A DNA stretch of 64,000 bases from Thiobacillus sp. Lineage in GTDB: Bacteria; Pseudomonadota; Gammaproteobacteria; Burkholderiales; Thiobacillaceae. The stretch's first letter is position 1, and each line of letters begins with the position of its first letter. The DNA lies in NCBI GenBank assembly GCA_018263115.1, contig JADFDC010000001.1:1-64000 (forward strand), in the 5' to 3' direction. Under the pieces are notes generated by a model. The model was not told the origin of the DNA. It did no database searches and worked only from the letters and a program-made list of their open reading frames with translations. Positions 1 to 10,758 of the stretch are shown piece by piece. Position numbers and translations under genes: made by a program.

Positions 1-371
1 AACTGGTGGTGTTCTGCGCGGCGATTGCGGGAGCGGGTCTGGCCTTTCTCTGGTTCAACGCCTATCCGGCCGAAGTGTTCATGGGCGATGTCGGCGCACT
101 GGCTCTAGGCGCGGCGCTGGGTGTAGTGGCGGTCATCGTCCGGCAGGAGATCGTGCTCTTCATCATGGGCGGCGTGTTCGTCATGGAAACCCTGTCGGTC
201 ATGATTCAGGTTGCCTCGTTCAAGCTTACTGGCAAACGCGTGTTCCGCATGGCGCCATTGCATCATCACTATGAATTAAAGGGTTGGAAAGAGACCCAGG
301 TCGTTGTCAGGTTCTGGATCATCACCATGATGCTGGTTCTGGTTGGGCTGTCGACCCTGAAACTGCGATGA
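1..371 (+). CDS. mraY: MraY, phospho-N-acetylmuramoyl-pentapeptide transferase (C-terminal part)
   Basis: This is the 3' end of the gene, cut by the left window edge and read in the frame starting at base 3. MraY makes lipid I in the inner membrane from UDP-MurNAc-pentapeptide and undecaprenyl phosphate. Visible family marks are the cytoplasmic loop with [13 protein letters not shown] and the histidine-rich [14 protein letters not shown] motif, set between hydrophobic helices, with a final helix near [12 protein letters not shown]. The stop overlaps the murD start as ATGA, so it belongs to the dcw operon. Identification is firm; the missing N-terminal part cannot be judged. Confidence 0.95.
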   Translation, partial: LVVFCAAIAGAGLAFLWFNAYPAEVFMGDVGALALGAALGVVAVIVRQEIVLFIMGGVFVMETLSVMIQVASFKLTGKRVFRMAPLHHHYELKGWKETQVVVRFWIITMMLVLVGLSTLKLR

Positions 372-1771
372 ACTACGACAGCCTGCGACTTTCCGGACGC
401 AAGATCCAGGTGCTCGGCCTGGGCGATACAGGCCTGTCCTGCGCCAAATGGCTTTCCGCCCGCGGTGCGGAAGTGACGGTGGCGGACAGCCGCGAACGGC
501 CGCCGCATCAGCAGGCGCTGGCTGATGCACTGCCTGATGTGAGATTGCACTGCGGTCCGTTTGCAGATACTGCATTGCAAGCCGCCGACATGCTGGTGGT
601 GAGCCCGGGTGTACCCCTCACCGAACCCGCTGTGGCGCGCGCGGTGGGAAAGGGCATCGAGACAGTGGGTGATGTGGAACTGTTTGCCCGGGCAGTCAAT
701 GCATTGAATCGCGACCGCGAACACCCGATGCGTATGATTGCCATTACCGGCAGCAACGGTAAAAGCACCACCACGGCCATGTGCGGCGCGATTAGCGAGG
801 CCGCGGGTCGAGCGACCTGCGTGGCCGGCAACATTGGTTTGCCGGTGCTGGATGCTTTGCTCGATATCGAAAATGGTGGACAGCCGGTACCGCAAGTCTG
901 GTCGCTTGAACTGTCAAGCTTTCAACTCGAAACTACCTCAAGCTTGAATGCCGATGCGGCAACGGTACTGAACCTGAGCGAAGATCACCTGGACCGCTAT
1001 CCAGACATGACAGCATATGCGGCGGCCAAGGCGCGGATATTCTCCGGACATGGCATACAGGTGCTGAATCGAGATGATGCACGGGTGATGGCCATGTCGC
1101 TGGCTGGACGGCGGCATGTCACTTTCGGATTGAACAACGAGCCCGCCGAGGGCGATTACGGTCTGTGCGAAGGCGAACTTTGCCGTGGAACGGAACAAAT
1201 CATGGCAGTATCGGACCTGCCTGTAACGGGGCTCCACAATGCAGCCAATGCGCTGGCCGCTCTGGCGCTTGCCAATTGCATAGGCCTGCCCATGGACAAG
1301 CTGCTGCAGGGCCTGGCGCATTTCAGGGGGCTGCCCCATCGCGTCGAATTCGTCGAAGAAATTGACGGCGTGCGCTTTTACGACGATTCCAAAGGTACCA
1401 ATGTCGGCGCTACCGAAGCAGCGATATACGGCATGAACCGAAAGGTTGTTGTTATTTTGGGTGGCGACGGCAAGGGCCAGGATTTCTCACCTCTCAAGCA
1501 GGCGGTGATGGCCAATGCCAGGGCTGTCGTTTTGATCGGGCGTGATGCCGCTGCCATCGAACAGGCAATAGCCGGATCGGGCGCAACTCTGGAAAAGGCC
1601 GGATCGTTAGAGGAAGCCGTCAATCAGGCATTCGAACTCGCAATTGATGGCGATGCGGTGCTGTTATCGCCTGCCTGCGCAAGCTTCGACATGTTCCGCA
1701 ATTATGTCCACCGCGCGGAAGTGTTCGTGAAGGCCGTGCGCACGCTCAAATCAAATCCGGAGGCTGCCTGA
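368..1771 (+). CDS. murD: MurD, UDP-N-acetylmuramoylalanine-D-glutamate ligase
   Basis: 467 aa, a normal length for MurD. It adds D-glutamate to UDP-MurNAc-L-Ala in the cytoplasm using ATP. The N-terminal Rossmann-like domain begins [14 protein letters not shown]. The Mur-ligase P-loop [13 protein letters not shown] lies near residues 123-135, followed by [10 protein letters not shown] and the C-terminal domain with [11 protein letters not shown] and [12 protein letters not shown]. The open frame extends upstream into mraY, but the ATG at 368 gives the ATGA overlap with mraY and the standard N-terminus, so I chose it. It joins ftsW by a TGATG overlap. Confidence 0.97.
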   Translation: MNYDSLRLSGRKIQVLGLGDTGLSCAKWLSARGAEVTVADSRERPPHQQALADALPDVRLHCGPFADTALQAADMLVVSPGVPLTEPAVARAVGKGIETVGDVELFARAVNALNRDREHPMRMIAITGSNGKSTTTAMCGAISEAAGRATCVAGNIGLPVLDALLDIENGGQPVPQVWSLELSSFQLETTSSLNADAATVLNLSEDHLDRYPDMTAYAAAKARIFSGHGIQVLNRDDARVMAMSLAGRRHVTFGLNNEPAEGDYGLCEGELCRGTEQIMAVSDLPVTGLHNAANALAALALANCIGLPMDKLLQGLAHFRGLPHRVEFVEEIDGVRFYDDSKGTNVGATEAAIYGMNRKVVVILGGDGKGQDFSPLKQAVMANARAVVLIGRDAAAIEQAIAGSGATLEKAGSLEEAVNQAFELAIDGDAVLLSPACASFDMFRNYVHRAEVFVKAVRTLKSNPEAA

Positions 1772-2928
1772 TGCTTTATGCGGCGCGCTCACCCAAACCC
1801 TCGGGCGAGCTGGATTTCGCTCTGGTCTGGCTGGTCCTGGCCTTGCTTGGTTTCGGTCTGGTGATGGTGTACTCAGCCTCGATTGCTTTTGCAGAGGGGT
1901 CGCGCATGACCGGCCATCAAGGGCATTACTTCCTGCTGCGCCAGAGCATTTTTCTCGTCGCCGCCATGGTGACGGGTGTGCTGGCTTTTCAGGTGCCCAT
2001 GCGCATCTGGCAGCAGGTGGCCCCATTCTTTTTCTTGGCGGGCCTGGTATTACTGATCGTCGTGCTGATCCCCGGTCTGGGCAAGGAAGTGAATGGCAGC
2101 CGCCGCTGGATTTCATTGGGCTTTGCCAATCTGCAGCCCTCCGAGCTGATGAAGTTTTTTGCCGTGATCTACGCCGCGGATTACACGACCCGCAAGGCCG
2201 CGCTGATGCATGACTTCAAAAAGGGCTTCATGCCCATGGCTGGGGTGATGCTGTTGGTGGGGGGATTGCTGCTGATGGAGCCTGACTTCGGCGCCTTTGT
2301 TGTCATCATCAGCATCGCCATGGGTGTCCTGTTTCTGGGCGGCCTGAACGGCAAGGTTTTCATTGGCTTGATTGGCGTGCTGCTGGCAGGTTTCGTTGCG
2401 CTGATCGTGATGTCGCCCTATCGCCTGCAGCGCATTCTAGGCTTTCTCGATCCCTGGGCCGACCCATACGGCAAAGGCTATCAGCTTTCCCATGCACTGA
2501 TTGCATTCGGCCGCGGCGAATGGACCGGTCTGGGTCTGGGCGGCAGCGTGGAAAAACTCTTTTACTTGCCCGAAGCGCATACCGATTTTCTGCTGGCAGT
2601 GATCGCGGAAGAACTTGGATTTATCGGCGTCGCCGTCGTGCTGGCCATGTTTGTGATGCTGGTGGGCAAAGCTTTTCTCATAGGCCGTCATGCTGCACGT
2701 CTGGAGCGGAATTTCTGCGCCCTGGCAGCATTTGGAATCGCCATCTGGCTGGGCGTACAGGCCGGGATCAATATCGGCGTGAATGTCGGCTTGTTGCCCA
2801 CCAAGGGCCTCACGCTGCCGTTCCTGTCCTTTGGCGGCAGCGGCATCGTGGCGAATTGCATTGCCGTTGCCGTGCTGCTCAGGATTGACTGGGAACATCG
2901 GCAGATGATGCGCGGGAAGACGTTCTGA
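1771..2928 (+). CDS. ftsW: FtsW, SEDS peptidoglycan glycosyltransferase
   Basis: 385 aa polytopic inner-membrane protein of the SEDS family, which polymerises lipid II at the division septum together with a class B PBP. Visible marks are the first transmembrane segment ([17 protein letters not shown]), [22 protein letters not shown], the periplasmic loop region [19 protein letters not shown], and the C-terminal [19 protein letters not shown] signature. Position between murD and murG and these motifs favour FtsW over RodA. Both junctions (murD/ftsW and ftsW/murG) are one-base stop-start overlaps, indicating tight translational coupling. Confidence 0.96.
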   Translation: MLYAARSPKPSGELDFALVWLVLALLGFGLVMVYSASIAFAEGSRMTGHQGHYFLLRQSIFLVAAMVTGVLAFQVPMRIWQQVAPFFFLAGLVLLIVVLIPGLGKEVNGSRRWISLGFANLQPSELMKFFAVIYAADYTTRKAALMHDFKKGFMPMAGVMLLVGGLLLMEPDFGAFVVIISIAMGVLFLGGLNGKVFIGLIGVLLAGFVALIVMSPYRLQRILGFLDPWADPYGKGYQLSHALIAFGRGEWTGLGLGGSVEKLFYLPEAHTDFLLAVIAEELGFIGVAVVLAMFVMLVGKAFLIGRHAARLERNFCALAAFGIAIWLGVQAGINIGVNVGLLPTKGLTLPFLSFGGSGIVANCIAVAVLLRIDWEHRQMMRGKTF

Positions 2929-4034
2929 TGGCTTCAGTCAATCGCACCATCATGGTCATGGCCGGCGGCACCGGCGGACATGTCTATCCTGCGCTTGCGG
3001 TGGCGGACGAAATGCGTGCACGCGGTTGGGAGGTTTTCTGGCTTGGCACGAAGAACGGTCTGGAAGCGCGCGTGGTGCCGGCGGCAGGCATTGATATTGT
3101 CTGGGTGTCGATGTCCGGCCTGCGTGGGAACGGCATGCTGCGATTCGCGCTGACACCGTTCATGCTGTTGCGGGCATTCTGGCAAAGCCTGAAAGCCATT
3201 CTTGCCCGCCGGCCCGATGTGGTGCTTGGCATGGGCGGCTATACTGCGTTCCCAGGTGGGATGATGTCCGCGCTCATGAATCGACCGCTGGTCATACACG
3301 AGCAAAACAGCATTGCCGGGCTGACCAATCGGATATTGGCCTGCCTGGCTGACAAGGTGCTGGTGGCTTTCCCTTCCGCGTTCAAGAATGCAAACGACAA
3401 GCCGCTGCCTTGTCGCGAAGTTGAAACGGTTTGGACTGGCAACCCCGTGCGCGAACCGATCGCGCGTCTGTCGGATGAGCATGAGAAATATTCCGGCCGC
3501 GATGGCCCATTGCGCCTGCTGGTGGTGGGCGGCAGCCTCGGCGCTGCCGCGTTGAACGAATTGTTGCCCAAGGCGCTGGCCATGCTGCCGTCGGATATCA
3601 GACCGGAAGTTGTACACCAGTCTGGCCGGAAACATGTCGAGGCACTGCGCGCCAACTACGCCTCTGCTGGTGTAGAAGCCGACGTACGCGACTTTGTTGA
3701 TGACATGGCCACGCTTTATGAATGGTGCGATCTGGCGGTTTGCCGGGCCGGGGCGATGACGGTAGTGGAACTGGCCTGCGCGGGTGTGCCCGCGATTCTC
3801 GTGCCATTTCCCTTTGCGGTGGATGACCATCAGACCACCAATGCCGGGTTTCTTGTTGGAAGCGGCGCTGCCTGGTTGATGCAGCAAAGTGAGTTGAGCG
3901 CGGAAAAACTTGCATCGCATCTCGCGGCTTTGAAGCGTGAACAACTGGCTGCCATGTCGGACATTGCGCAGTCGCTGGCCAAACCCGAAGCAACCCAGAC
4001 CGTGGCTGACATGTGCGAGGGGGCCGCAAGATGA
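2928..4034 (+). CDS. murG: MurG, lipid II synthase (GlcNAc transferase)
   Basis: 368 aa GT28 glycosyltransferase that adds GlcNAc from UDP-GlcNAc to lipid I on the inner face of the membrane. The N-terminal glycine-rich loop is [13 protein letters not shown] (about residues 11-23), with the second loop [11 protein letters not shown]. The C-terminal UDP-GlcNAc site has [13 protein letters not shown] and [19 protein letters not shown]. The start ATG overlaps the ftsW stop, and the stop overlaps the murC ATG. Length and motifs are standard. Confidence 0.97.
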   Translation: MASVNRTIMVMAGGTGGHVYPALAVADEMRARGWEVFWLGTKNGLEARVVPAAGIDIVWVSMSGLRGNGMLRFALTPFMLLRAFWQSLKAILARRPDVVLGMGGYTAFPGGMMSALMNRPLVIHEQNSIAGLTNRILACLADKVLVAFPSAFKNANDKPLPCREVETVWTGNPVREPIARLSDEHEKYSGRDGPLRLLVVGGSLGAAALNELLPKALAMLPSDIRPEVVHQSGRKHVEALRANYASAGVEADVRDFVDDMATLYEWCDLAVCRAGAMTVVELACAGVPAILVPFPFAVDDHQTTNAGFLVGSGAAWLMQQSELSAEKLASHLAALKREQLAAMSDIAQSLAKPEATQTVADMCEGAAR

Positions 4035-5431
4035 AACATGCCGTCAAGCATATTCATTTCGTTGGCATCGGCGGCGCGGGCATGAGCGGCATTGCCGAAG
4101 TGCTGGCCAATCTGGAATTCACGGTTTCCGGCTCGGATCTTTCCGACAGTGCCACGACACGCCGTCTTAAAAATCTTGGTGTACAGGTATTTCAGGGGCA
4201 TCAGGCGGAAAACATAGCGGGCGCCGACGCAGTGGTGGTGTCCACGGCAGTGCCGGAAATCAACCCGGAAGTCGTGGCGGCACGGGAAAGGCATGTTCCC
4301 ATCGTGCCGCGCGCGATGATGCTGGCCGAGCTGATGCGATTGAAGCAAGGCATCGCCATTGCCGGCACGCATGGCAAGACCACGACCACATCGCTGGTGG
4401 CGTCCTGCCTGTCCGAGGCAGGCATGGATCCGACCTTCGTCATTGGCGGCAAGCTCACAGCGGCAGGCGCGCATGCGCGTCTGGGCAAGGGCGATTTCCT
4501 GGTGGCAGAGGCGGATGAGTCGGATGCTTCATTCCTGTATCTGACGCCGGTCGTGTCGGTGGTGACCAATATCGATGCTGATCACATGGACACCTATGGG
4601 CATGATTTCAACCGTCTGAAACATGCCTTTGTCGAATTTCTCCAGCATCTGCCTTTCTATGGGCGCGCGCTGGTTTGCATCGACGATGCTAATGTGCGGG
4701 AAATCCTGCCTCGCGTTACCAAGCCGGTAACGACCTACGGCTTTTCGGAAGATGCGGATATCCGTCCCGAGAACGTGCGCGCCACAGGTCCCGCCATGCA
4801 GTTTGAGGCTGTAATAAGAAATGGCGGGATCACGCGCCTCCCCATCACCCTGAATCTGCCGGGTCGGCATAACGTGTTGAACGCGCTGGCGGCAATTGGG
4901 GTGGCGAGCGAAGTGGGCGCCAGCAACGAAGCCATCATCAAGGCGCTGGCCGAATTTGCCGGCGTGGGCCGCCGCTTCCAGCATTACGGTGAAATGGTGC
5001 TGCCCAGCGGTGGCAAGGCCATCGTGATTGACGACTACGGCCATCATCCGGTGGAAATGGCCGCAACCATTTCCGCCGTGCGCGGCGCTTATCCGGATAA
5101 AAGATTGCTGCTGGTTTTTCAGCCGCATCGCTACACCAGAACACGAGACTGTTTCGAGGACTTCGTGCGCGTACTTTCAGAAGTCGATGCACTGGTTCTG
5201 ACCGAAGTTTATGCCGCTGGCGAGCATCCCATTGTTGCCGCGGATGGCCGGGCGCTTGCTCGCGCCGTGCGTGTTGCAGGCAAGGTGGAGCCGCTGTTTG
5301 TGGAACAGGTGGCTGAACTGCCAGGCGCTGTATTCAGCCATGCGCAGAATGGTGATGTCGTGCTGGTGATGGGTGCGGGTTCAATTGGCCAAGTGGCTGG
5401 AAAACTGACGGGCGCGGGAGGAAACCACTGA
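4031..5431 (+). CDS. murC: MurC, UDP-N-acetylmuramate-L-alanine ligase
   Basis: 466 aa. It ligates L-alanine to UDP-MurNAc with ATP, the first amino-acid addition to the stem peptide. Visible are the Rossmann motif [16 protein letters not shown] near the N-terminus, the P-loop [11 protein letters not shown] near residues 112-122, [25 protein letters not shown], and the C-terminal [13 protein letters not shown]. The frame is open a few codons upstream, but ATG at 4031 gives [10 protein letters not shown] and an ATGA overlap with murG, like other junctions in this operon. Confidence 0.97.
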   Translation: MKHAVKHIHFVGIGGAGMSGIAEVLANLEFTVSGSDLSDSATTRRLKNLGVQVFQGHQAENIAGADAVVVSTAVPEINPEVVAARERHVPIVPRAMMLAELMRLKQGIAIAGTHGKTTTTSLVASCLSEAGMDPTFVIGGKLTAAGAHARLGKGDFLVAEADESDASFLYLTPVVSVVTNIDADHMDTYGHDFNRLKHAFVEFLQHLPFYGRALVCIDDANVREILPRVTKPVTTYGFSEDADIRPENVRATGPAMQFEAVIRNGGITRLPITLNLPGRHNVLNALAAIGVASEVGASNEAIIKALAEFAGVGRRFQHYGEMVLPSGGKAIVIDDYGHHPVEMAATISAVRGAYPDKRLLLVFQPHRYTRTRDCFEDFVRVLSEVDALVLTEVYAAGEHPIVAADGRALARAVRVAGKVEPLFVEQVAELPGAVFSHAQNGDVVLVMGAGSIGQVAGKLTGAGGNH

Positions 5432-5432
5432 G

Positions 5433-6425
5433 ATGGAAGCCAGATTCCACGCGCCTGAAGAAATGAACGGCAAGGCTGCCGGGCTGGCTCCACACGGATC
5501 GGCCTTGCGCGGCCGCTTCATGCATAACGAGCCCATGGCCAAGCATGTGTCCTGGCGGGCGGGCGGACCGGCGCAGCGCATCTACGTTCCTGCCGATCTT
5601 GAAGATCTGCGCCTGCTGCTTCAGGCCATTCCTGAACATGAGCCTGTGCACATGGTTGGGCTGGGCAGCAACCTGCTGGTGCGCGACGGTGGCGTGCGAG
5701 GTGTGATCGTGCTGCTTCATGGTGTGTTGAAGAAACTGTCGATGGAGTCACGCACCTATGGATTTCCCGCTGCGCCTGAAGGAATGGGCGAGAGCAGCGT
5801 GATCTATGCGGAGTCGGGCGTGGCCTCGCCAAAAGTGGCGCGATTCGCGGCCAATCACGATTTGACCGGTGCGGAGTTTCTGGCGGGCATTCCCGGAACA
5901 GTCGGTGGCGCGCTGGCAATGAATGCCGGTTGTTATGGCGATGAAATCTGGAACCATGTGGTGCAGGTGCTTACGCTGGATCGCAAGGGGCAGTTTACCG
6001 AACGCCCGCCGGCGGACTACGTGCTGGGCTACCGCCATGTTTCCCTGCGTGCCGGACATGAAGAATGGTTTGTGGCGGCATGGCTGCGATTTGCGAAAGG
6101 CGATGGCAATACATCTCGCGCCCGCATCAGGGAATTGCTGCAAAAACGCATCGCCACCCAGCCGCTCAATCTGCCCAACGCGGGTTCGGTTTTCCGCAAT
6201 CCGCCCGGGGATTACGCGGCGCGGCTGATTGAAACCTGCGGGTTAAAGGGCGTGCGTGTCGGCAATGCCCAGGTTTCCGAAAAACACGCCAATTTCATCG
6301 TTAATCTCGGCGGGGCGACGGCTAGCGATATCGAGAACCTGATCGAGAAAGTGGAAGACACAGTCGAGGCGCGAACCAACATCAGGTTGATACGCGAGGT
6401 GCGGATCATCGGGGACAGGGCGTGA
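5433..6425 (+). CDS. murB: MurB, UDP-N-acetylenolpyruvoylglucosamine reductase
   Basis: 330 aa FAD-dependent reductase that completes UDP-MurNAc synthesis. FAD-binding residues are seen in [13 protein letters not shown] and [20 protein letters not shown]. The catalytic serine lies in NAGSVFRNP (around residue 251), and the C-terminal acid region follows [10 protein letters not shown]. An AGGAG-type ribosome binding site sits near 5418, ahead of the ATG, which follows the murC stop by one base. A palindromic repeat separates it from ddl, the only sizeable gap in the mur part of the operon. Confidence 0.96.
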   Translation: MEARFHAPEEMNGKAAGLAPHGSALRGRFMHNEPMAKHVSWRAGGPAQRIYVPADLEDLRLLLQAIPEHEPVHMVGLGSNLLVRDGGVRGVIVLLHGVLKKLSMESRTYGFPAAPEGMGESSVIYAESGVASPKVARFAANHDLTGAEFLAGIPGTVGGALAMNAGCYGDEIWNHVVQVLTLDRKGQFTERPPADYVLGYRHVSLRAGHEEWFVAAWLRFAKGDGNTSRARIRELLQKRIATQPLNLPNAGSVFRNPPGDYAARLIETCGLKGVRVGNAQVSEKHANFIVNLGGATASDIENLIEKVEDTVEARTNIRLIREVRIIGDRA

Positions 6426-6434
6426 AAAGCATGA

Positions 6435-6507
6435 ACCACAGAGACACAGAGGCTCAGAGAAAAGCAAACCCATATGGTTTCTCTCTGCGTCTCTGTGCCT
6501 CTGTGGT
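6435..6507. repeat. Imperfect inverted repeat of the CCACAGAGACACAGAG family
   Basis: The left arm begins ACCACAGAGACACAGAGG (6435) and the right arm ends CCTCTGTGCCTCTGTGGT (6507), giving a long imperfect palindrome around a short AT-rich centre. A second copy with a longer centre lies at 13243-13374. The element sits inside the dcw operon between murB and ddl and contains no T-run, so it need not terminate transcription. Dispersed palindromes with this core occur in many bacterial genomes; the function is unknown. Confidence 0.8.
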
Positions 6508-6531
6508 GAAAGGTTTTGAAAGGATTATGGC

Positions 6532-7437
6532 TTGAAGAAGTTTGGAAAGGTTGGAGTCCTTATGGGTGGCAATTCCGCCGAGCGGGAAGTGTCGCTGAAA
6601 AGTGGCAATGCGGTGCTGGCTGCATTGCAGCGCCAGGGCGTCGACGCGCATGCCTTTGATCCGGCAAGGCGCAGTCTGGGCGATCTGGCCATGGCGGAAT
6701 TCGATCGCGTATTCATCGCCTTGCATGGGCGCTATGGAGAAGATGGCTGCATTCAGGGCGCGCTGGAATTGATGGGGCTGCCCTACACTGGCAGTGGGGT
6801 CATGGCTTCCGCCATTGGCATGGACAAGTGGCGCACGAAATTATTATGGCAGGCGGCAGGATTGCCCACACCCGAGTGGGCGCTGCTGGATGCAAATACC
6901 GACTTCGCGGCGGTGGAGAAACAGCTCGGCCTGCCCATCTTTGTCAAGCCCGCTCGCGAGGGCTCCAGCATCGGCATGAGCAAGGTCAAGCTGCCTGGTG
7001 AATTGAAGGCCGCCTATGAAAAGGCTGTCGAGTTCGACAGCCTGGTACTCGCGGAAAAATTTGTCGATGGCGGCGAATTCACCTGCGCCATTCTCGGCGA
7101 CCAGCCATTGCCCATGATCCATCTCGTGCCGAAGAACGAGTTTTACGACTACGAAGCCAAATACATCCGCGACGACACCGAGTACCGCTGCCCTTGCGAT
7201 CTTGCGCCGGTGCAGGAAAAAGCCATCCAGTTGCTGTGTATCAAGGCCTTCAATGTGGTGGGCTGTCGCGGCTGGGGCCGGGTCGACGTGATGCTCGACA
7301 GTCAAGGCAATCCGTATTTGCTTGAAATCAATACTTCGCCGGGCATGACGGATCACAGTCTGGTTCCCATGTCGGCGCGGGTGGCGGGTATCGATTTCGA
7401 TGCGCTGTGCCTCAGGATACTGGAGAGGACACTATGA
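6532..7437 (+). CDS. ddl: D-alanine-D-alanine ligase
   Basis: 301 aa ATP-grasp enzyme that makes the D-Ala-D-Ala dipeptide for the stem peptide. It begins [21 protein letters not shown], and continues with [28 protein letters not shown] and the metal/ATP site [19 protein letters not shown] followed by [10 protein letters not shown]. The start is a TTG with AAAGGA about seven bases upstream; the nearby ATG at 6527 runs into a stop after one codon. Its stop overlaps the ftsQ start (ATGA). Confidence 0.96.
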   Translation: MKKFGKVGVLMGGNSAEREVSLKSGNAVLAALQRQGVDAHAFDPARRSLGDLAMAEFDRVFIALHGRYGEDGCIQGALELMGLPYTGSGVMASAIGMDKWRTKLLWQAAGLPTPEWALLDANTDFAAVEKQLGLPIFVKPAREGSSIGMSKVKLPGELKAAYEKAVEFDSLVLAEKFVDGGEFTCAILGDQPLPMIHLVPKNEFYDYEAKYIRDDTEYRCPCDLAPVQEKAIQLLCIKAFNVVGCRGWGRVDVMLDSQGNPYLLEINTSPGMTDHSLVPMSARVAGIDFDALCLRILERTL

Positions 7438-8153
7438 CGGCGCGGACGCCGGCTGATCGTCTGGCGAATGTACTGTACCTCGGCGCGGGTGCGTTATTGG
7501 TTTATGGGCTGCTGATGTGGTTGATATCGCTGCCGGTATTCGCCCTGCATCGCGTCGAGGTGCGTGGCGATCTGCGGCATGTCAATAAAGGCCAGGTTCA
7601 TCTCGTATCAAACCGTGGCATACGCGGCAATTTCTTTACCGTCGACCTGGATGAAGTCCGTACGGCTTTCGAGAAATTGCCCTGGGTGCGCGAGGCCAGG
7701 GTGTCTCGCTACTGGCCCGATGCATTGGTGGTGGAGCTGGTTGAACACACCCCACTTGCGCACTGGAATGGCAAAGCGTTGTTAAGCGTGGAAGGCGTCG
7801 TGTTCAACACCACTTCCAGGGACAGATTGCCCAGGCTGAACGGTTTTGAGGGCTCGGCCGAGGAGGTGGCGGAAGCCTACAAGCGATACAGCAAGACCCT
7901 GGCGCCGGCCGGCATGCGCATCAGCGAATTGAGCTTTTCTCCCCGCCGCGCATGGCGGCTGAAGACTGACTTGGGGTTGGAGATTGCCCTGGGGCGGGTC
8001 GAACCGGATGTTCGTCTCGAGCGTTTTTCCCAACTCCATACACGTGTCACCGAAAAACTCGGCGCGGCCCCAGCCTACGTGGATTTGCGTTACGCCGACG
8101 GATTTGCAGTCAAGCCGTCGAGGGTAACAGAAACAGTGAACAGAAAGTCATGA
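7434..8153 (+). CDS. ftsQ: FtsQ, divisome membrane protein
   Basis: 239 aa bitopic inner-membrane protein linking early and late divisome parts. A short cytoplasmic tail precedes a transmembrane segment (about residues 13-37, [20 protein letters not shown]). Then come a POTRA-like region ([15 protein letters not shown], with [19 protein letters not shown]) and the FtsQ beta domain. The ATG at 7434 overlaps the ddl stop, and the frame's further upstream extension lies wholly inside ddl. FtsQ is poorly conserved, but context and architecture make the call secure. Confidence 0.93.
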   Translation: MTARTPADRLANVLYLGAGALLVYGLLMWLISLPVFALHRVEVRGDLRHVNKGQVHLVSNRGIRGNFFTVDLDEVRTAFEKLPWVREARVSRYWPDALVVELVEHTPLAHWNGKALLSVEGVVFNTTSRDRLPRLNGFEGSAEEVAEAYKRYSKTLAPAGMRISELSFSPRRAWRLKTDLGLEIALGRVEPDVRLERFSQLHTRVTEKLGAAPAYVDLRYADGFAVKPSRVTETVNRKS

Positions 8154-9388
8154 GTAAACAGAGAGATCTCAAGAACCTGATTGTCGGCCTGGATATCGGC
8201 ACATCGAAAATCATCTGCATCGTTGCCGAAGTTCAGCCGGAAGGCACGCTGGAAGTGATCGGCATGGGCACGCATCCTTCCAAAGGTCTGCGGCGCGGTG
8301 TGGTGGTCAATATCGAGTCCACCGTCAACGCCATCCAGCGGGCGCTTGAGGAGGCCGAACTGATGGCCGACTGCAAGATCCGCGAGGTGTATACCGGCAT
8401 CGCCGGCAATCACATCAAGAGCTTCAATTCCCACGGCATGGTAGCGATCAAGGACAAAGAGATCAGCCAGATCGATGTGGAGCGTGTGATCGACACGGCG
8501 CGCGCGGTGAATATCCCCATGGACCAGCAGATCCTGCATACCCTGCCGCAGGAATTCGTGGTGGACGGCCAGGAAGATGTGAAAGATCCGCTGGGCATGA
8601 GCGCGGTGCGGCTGGAAGTGCGCGTGCACATGGTGACCGGCGCGGTTTCCGCCGCACAGAACATTGTCAAATGCGTACGCCGCTGCGGCATCGAAGTGCG
8701 CGATCTGGTCTTGCAGCCGCTGGCATCCGCGCTTGCGGTGTTGTCCGATGATGAAAAGGAGCTGGGCGTTTGCCTGGTGGATATCGGTGGCGGTACAACC
8801 GATATCGCTGTCTTCACCAATGGCGCCATTCGCCACACCGCCGTGATTCCGGTTGCGGGCGATCAGGTTACCAACGACATCGCCGTAGCGCTGCGTACCC
8901 CACCAAAAGATGCCGAGGATTTGAAGATTCGCCATGGATGTGCGCTGCGGCAACTGGCAGACGCACGCGACATGATCGAAGTCCCAAGCGTCGGTGACCG
9001 GCCGGCAAAAACCCTTTCCAGGCAAACTCTGGCTGAGTTCATTGAGCCGCGCATGGAAGAACTGTATTCGCTGGTACAGGCGGAACTGCGCCGTTCCGGC
9101 TTCGAAGAACTGCTGTCGTCCGGCATCGTCATCACCGGCGGTTCGGCCGCCATGCAGGGCATGGTCGAGCTGGGCGAGGAAGTGTTCCACATGCCGGTCA
9201 GGCTGGGCTATCCGCGTTACGAAGGCGGCCTGTCCGAAGTCATGCGCAATCCGCGATACGCCACCGGCGTGGGGCTGTTGCTGGCTGGGCTGGAAAGCCG
9301 TGGACGAGACAACCCGGTAAAGCTGGGTGCCGGCGGGTTCAAGGATTTGCTTGATCGCATGAAATCCTGGTTCAAGGGAAATTTCTAG
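8150..9388 (+). CDS. ftsA: FtsA, actin-like membrane anchor of the Z ring
   Basis: 412 aa actin-fold ATPase that tethers FtsZ to the membrane and recruits later divisome proteins. Seen are phosphate-1 VGLDIGTSKIICIV, the 1C subdomain in the region after residue 80, phosphate-2 VDIGGGTTDIAVF, the adenosine loop GIVITGGSAAMQGM, and a C-terminal amphipathic tail (FKDLLDRMKSWFKGNF) that fits a membrane-targeting helix. The start overlaps the ftsQ stop as ATGA. An 82-base gap then precedes ftsZ. Confidence 0.97.
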   Translation: MSKQRDLKNLIVGLDIGTSKIICIVAEVQPEGTLEVIGMGTHPSKGLRRGVVVNIESTVNAIQRALEEAELMADCKIREVYTGIAGNHIKSFNSHGMVAIKDKEISQIDVERVIDTARAVNIPMDQQILHTLPQEFVVDGQEDVKDPLGMSAVRLEVRVHMVTGAVSAAQNIVKCVRRCGIEVRDLVLQPLASALAVLSDDEKELGVCLVDIGGGTTDIAVFTNGAIRHTAVIPVAGDQVTNDIAVALRTPPKDAEDLKIRHGCALRQLADARDMIEVPSVGDRPAKTLSRQTLAEFIEPRMEELYSLVQAELRRSGFEELLSSGIVITGGSAAMQGMVELGEEVFHMPVRLGYPRYEGGLSEVMRNPRYATGVGLLLAGLESRGRDNPVKLGAGGFKDLLDRMKSWFKGNF

Positions 9389-9470
9389 CGGGGGCAATAA
9401 GGAATTTGTCTGCTGGCCAAAGCTGGTGGCAAATGTAGTGAGCTTGTTTGTTTTTATGAGGAGAGCAAGG

Positions 9471-10613
9471 ATGTTTGAATTGTTGGATACCGATACACAG
9501 GATGCCGTCATCAAGGTGATAGGCGTGGGGGGCTGCGGTGGCAATGCAGTCGATCATATGATTACTTCCGGTTTGTCGGGCGTTGAGTTCGTTGCCATCA
9601 ACACCGACGCGCAGGCCTTGAAACGCAACCAGGCCAAGCTCCAGCTCCAGCTGGGCACCGGCGTGACAAAGGGTCTGGGCGCGGGCGCCAATCCGGATGT
9701 TGGCCGCGAGGCCGCGCTGGAAGATCGCGAGCGTATTGCCGAGCTGATAGACGGCGCGGACATGCTGTTCATTACCGCCGGCATGGGCGGAGGAACCGGC
9801 ACTGGCGCCGCACCCGTGGTGGCGGAAGTGGCCAAGGAGCTCGGCATTCTTACGGTTGCGGTTGTCACCAAGCCTTTCATGTTTGAAGGCAAGCGCGTGC
9901 GCGCAGCCAACGCTGGCCTGGAGGCGCTGACACGCCACGTCGATTCGCTGATCATCATCCCCAACGACAAGCTCATGCAGGTCCTGGGCGATGATGTGTC
10001 CATGCTGGATGCCTTCAAGGCAGCCAATGAGGTTTTGCATGGCGCGGTCGGCGGCATTGCCGAGGTCATCAATTGTCCGGGCCTGGTCAACGTCGATTTT
10101 GCCGACGTGCGCACGGTAATGTCGGAAATGGGCATGGCCATGATGGGTTCCGCCATGGCAACTGGCGAGAACCGTGCACGCAATGCCGCCGCGCAGGCTG
10201 TTGCCAGCCCGCTGCTGGAAGATGTGAATCTGCAGGGCGCGCGCGGCATCCTGGTCAACATCACCGCATCTTCGTCGATCAAGATGAAGGAAATCCATGA
10301 AGTGATGGACACCATCAAGGCATTTACCGCCGAGGAAGCAACGGTGATCGTGGGTAGCGTAGTTGACGACGCCATGGAAGACAGGCTGCGCGTCACCATG
10401 GTAGCCACCGGTCTGGGCAGTCCGGTCCGGACGACACAGGCGAAACCCATGCAGATCATCCGCACGGGCACCGACAACATGCCAATCGGCGGCACGGAAG
10501 AAGATGCGCCAAATGTCATGCGCAACCGGCGTGAACGCACTGTCAAGGCCTGGGAAGAATCCGGCGTCGATTCACTGGATATCCCTGCCTTCCTGCGCAA
10601 ACAGGCTGACTAA
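9471..10613 (+). CDS. ftsZ: FtsZ, tubulin-like division GTPase
   Basis: 380 aa, polymerises into the Z ring. The GTP-binding signature GGGTGTGAAPV lies near residues 106-116, with IKVIGVGGCGGNAVDHM at the N-terminus and the T7 loop NVDFADVRTVM. The conserved C-terminal peptide ends DIPAFLRKQAD, which binds FtsA/ZipA partners. The frame is open 15 codons upstream, but the ATG at 9471 has AGGAGAG six bases before it and gives the usual MFELLDTD start. It is the last gene of the dcw cluster here; lpxC, often next, is displaced by about 6 kb. Confidence 0.98.
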   Translation: MFELLDTDTQDAVIKVIGVGGCGGNAVDHMITSGLSGVEFVAINTDAQALKRNQAKLQLQLGTGVTKGLGAGANPDVGREAALEDRERIAELIDGADMLFITAGMGGGTGTGAAPVVAEVAKELGILTVAVVTKPFMFEGKRVRAANAGLEALTRHVDSLIIIPNDKLMQVLGDDVSMLDAFKAANEVLHGAVGGIAEVINCPGLVNVDFADVRTVMSEMGMAMMGSAMATGENRARNAAAQAVASPLLEDVNLQGARGILVNITASSSIKMKEIHEVMDTIKAFTAEEATVIVGSVVDDAMEDRLRVTMVATGLGSPVRTTQAKPMQIIRTGTDNMPIGGTEEDAPNVMRNRRERTVKAWEESGVDSLDIPAFLRKQAD

Positions 10614-10638
10614 GCCCTAGCTGGCCTGACGTTCTTTA

Positions 10639-10673
10639 CCTCTCCCCCGCCGCTCTCCGGGGGAGGGGCTTTC
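10639..10673 (+). terminator. Rho-independent terminator-like hairpin after ftsZ
   Basis: An eleven-pair GC-rich stem (10639-10649 with 10658-10668) with an eight-base loop is followed by CTTTCT. It lies 25 bases after the ftsZ stop and probably ends the dcw transcript. The short T-run makes it a moderate candidate. Confidence 0.6.
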
Positions 10674-10758
10674 TGCCCTCTGCATTTCAGATTCCATGGC
10701 GGTATTGATATTTTTTTAAGCCCCCTCAACTGGTCTACATTGAAAATGAGGTGGTGGT

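Noticed and set aside
8090-9544. 484-codon minus-strand open frame opposite ftsA
   Set aside because: His/Gln/Asp-rich antisense product typical of shadows; ftsA is clearly real on the plus strand.
9554-10600. 348-codon minus-strand open frame opposite ftsZ
   Set aside because: Ser/Met/Thr-rich mirror of the ftsZ codons; no ribosome site or family pattern.
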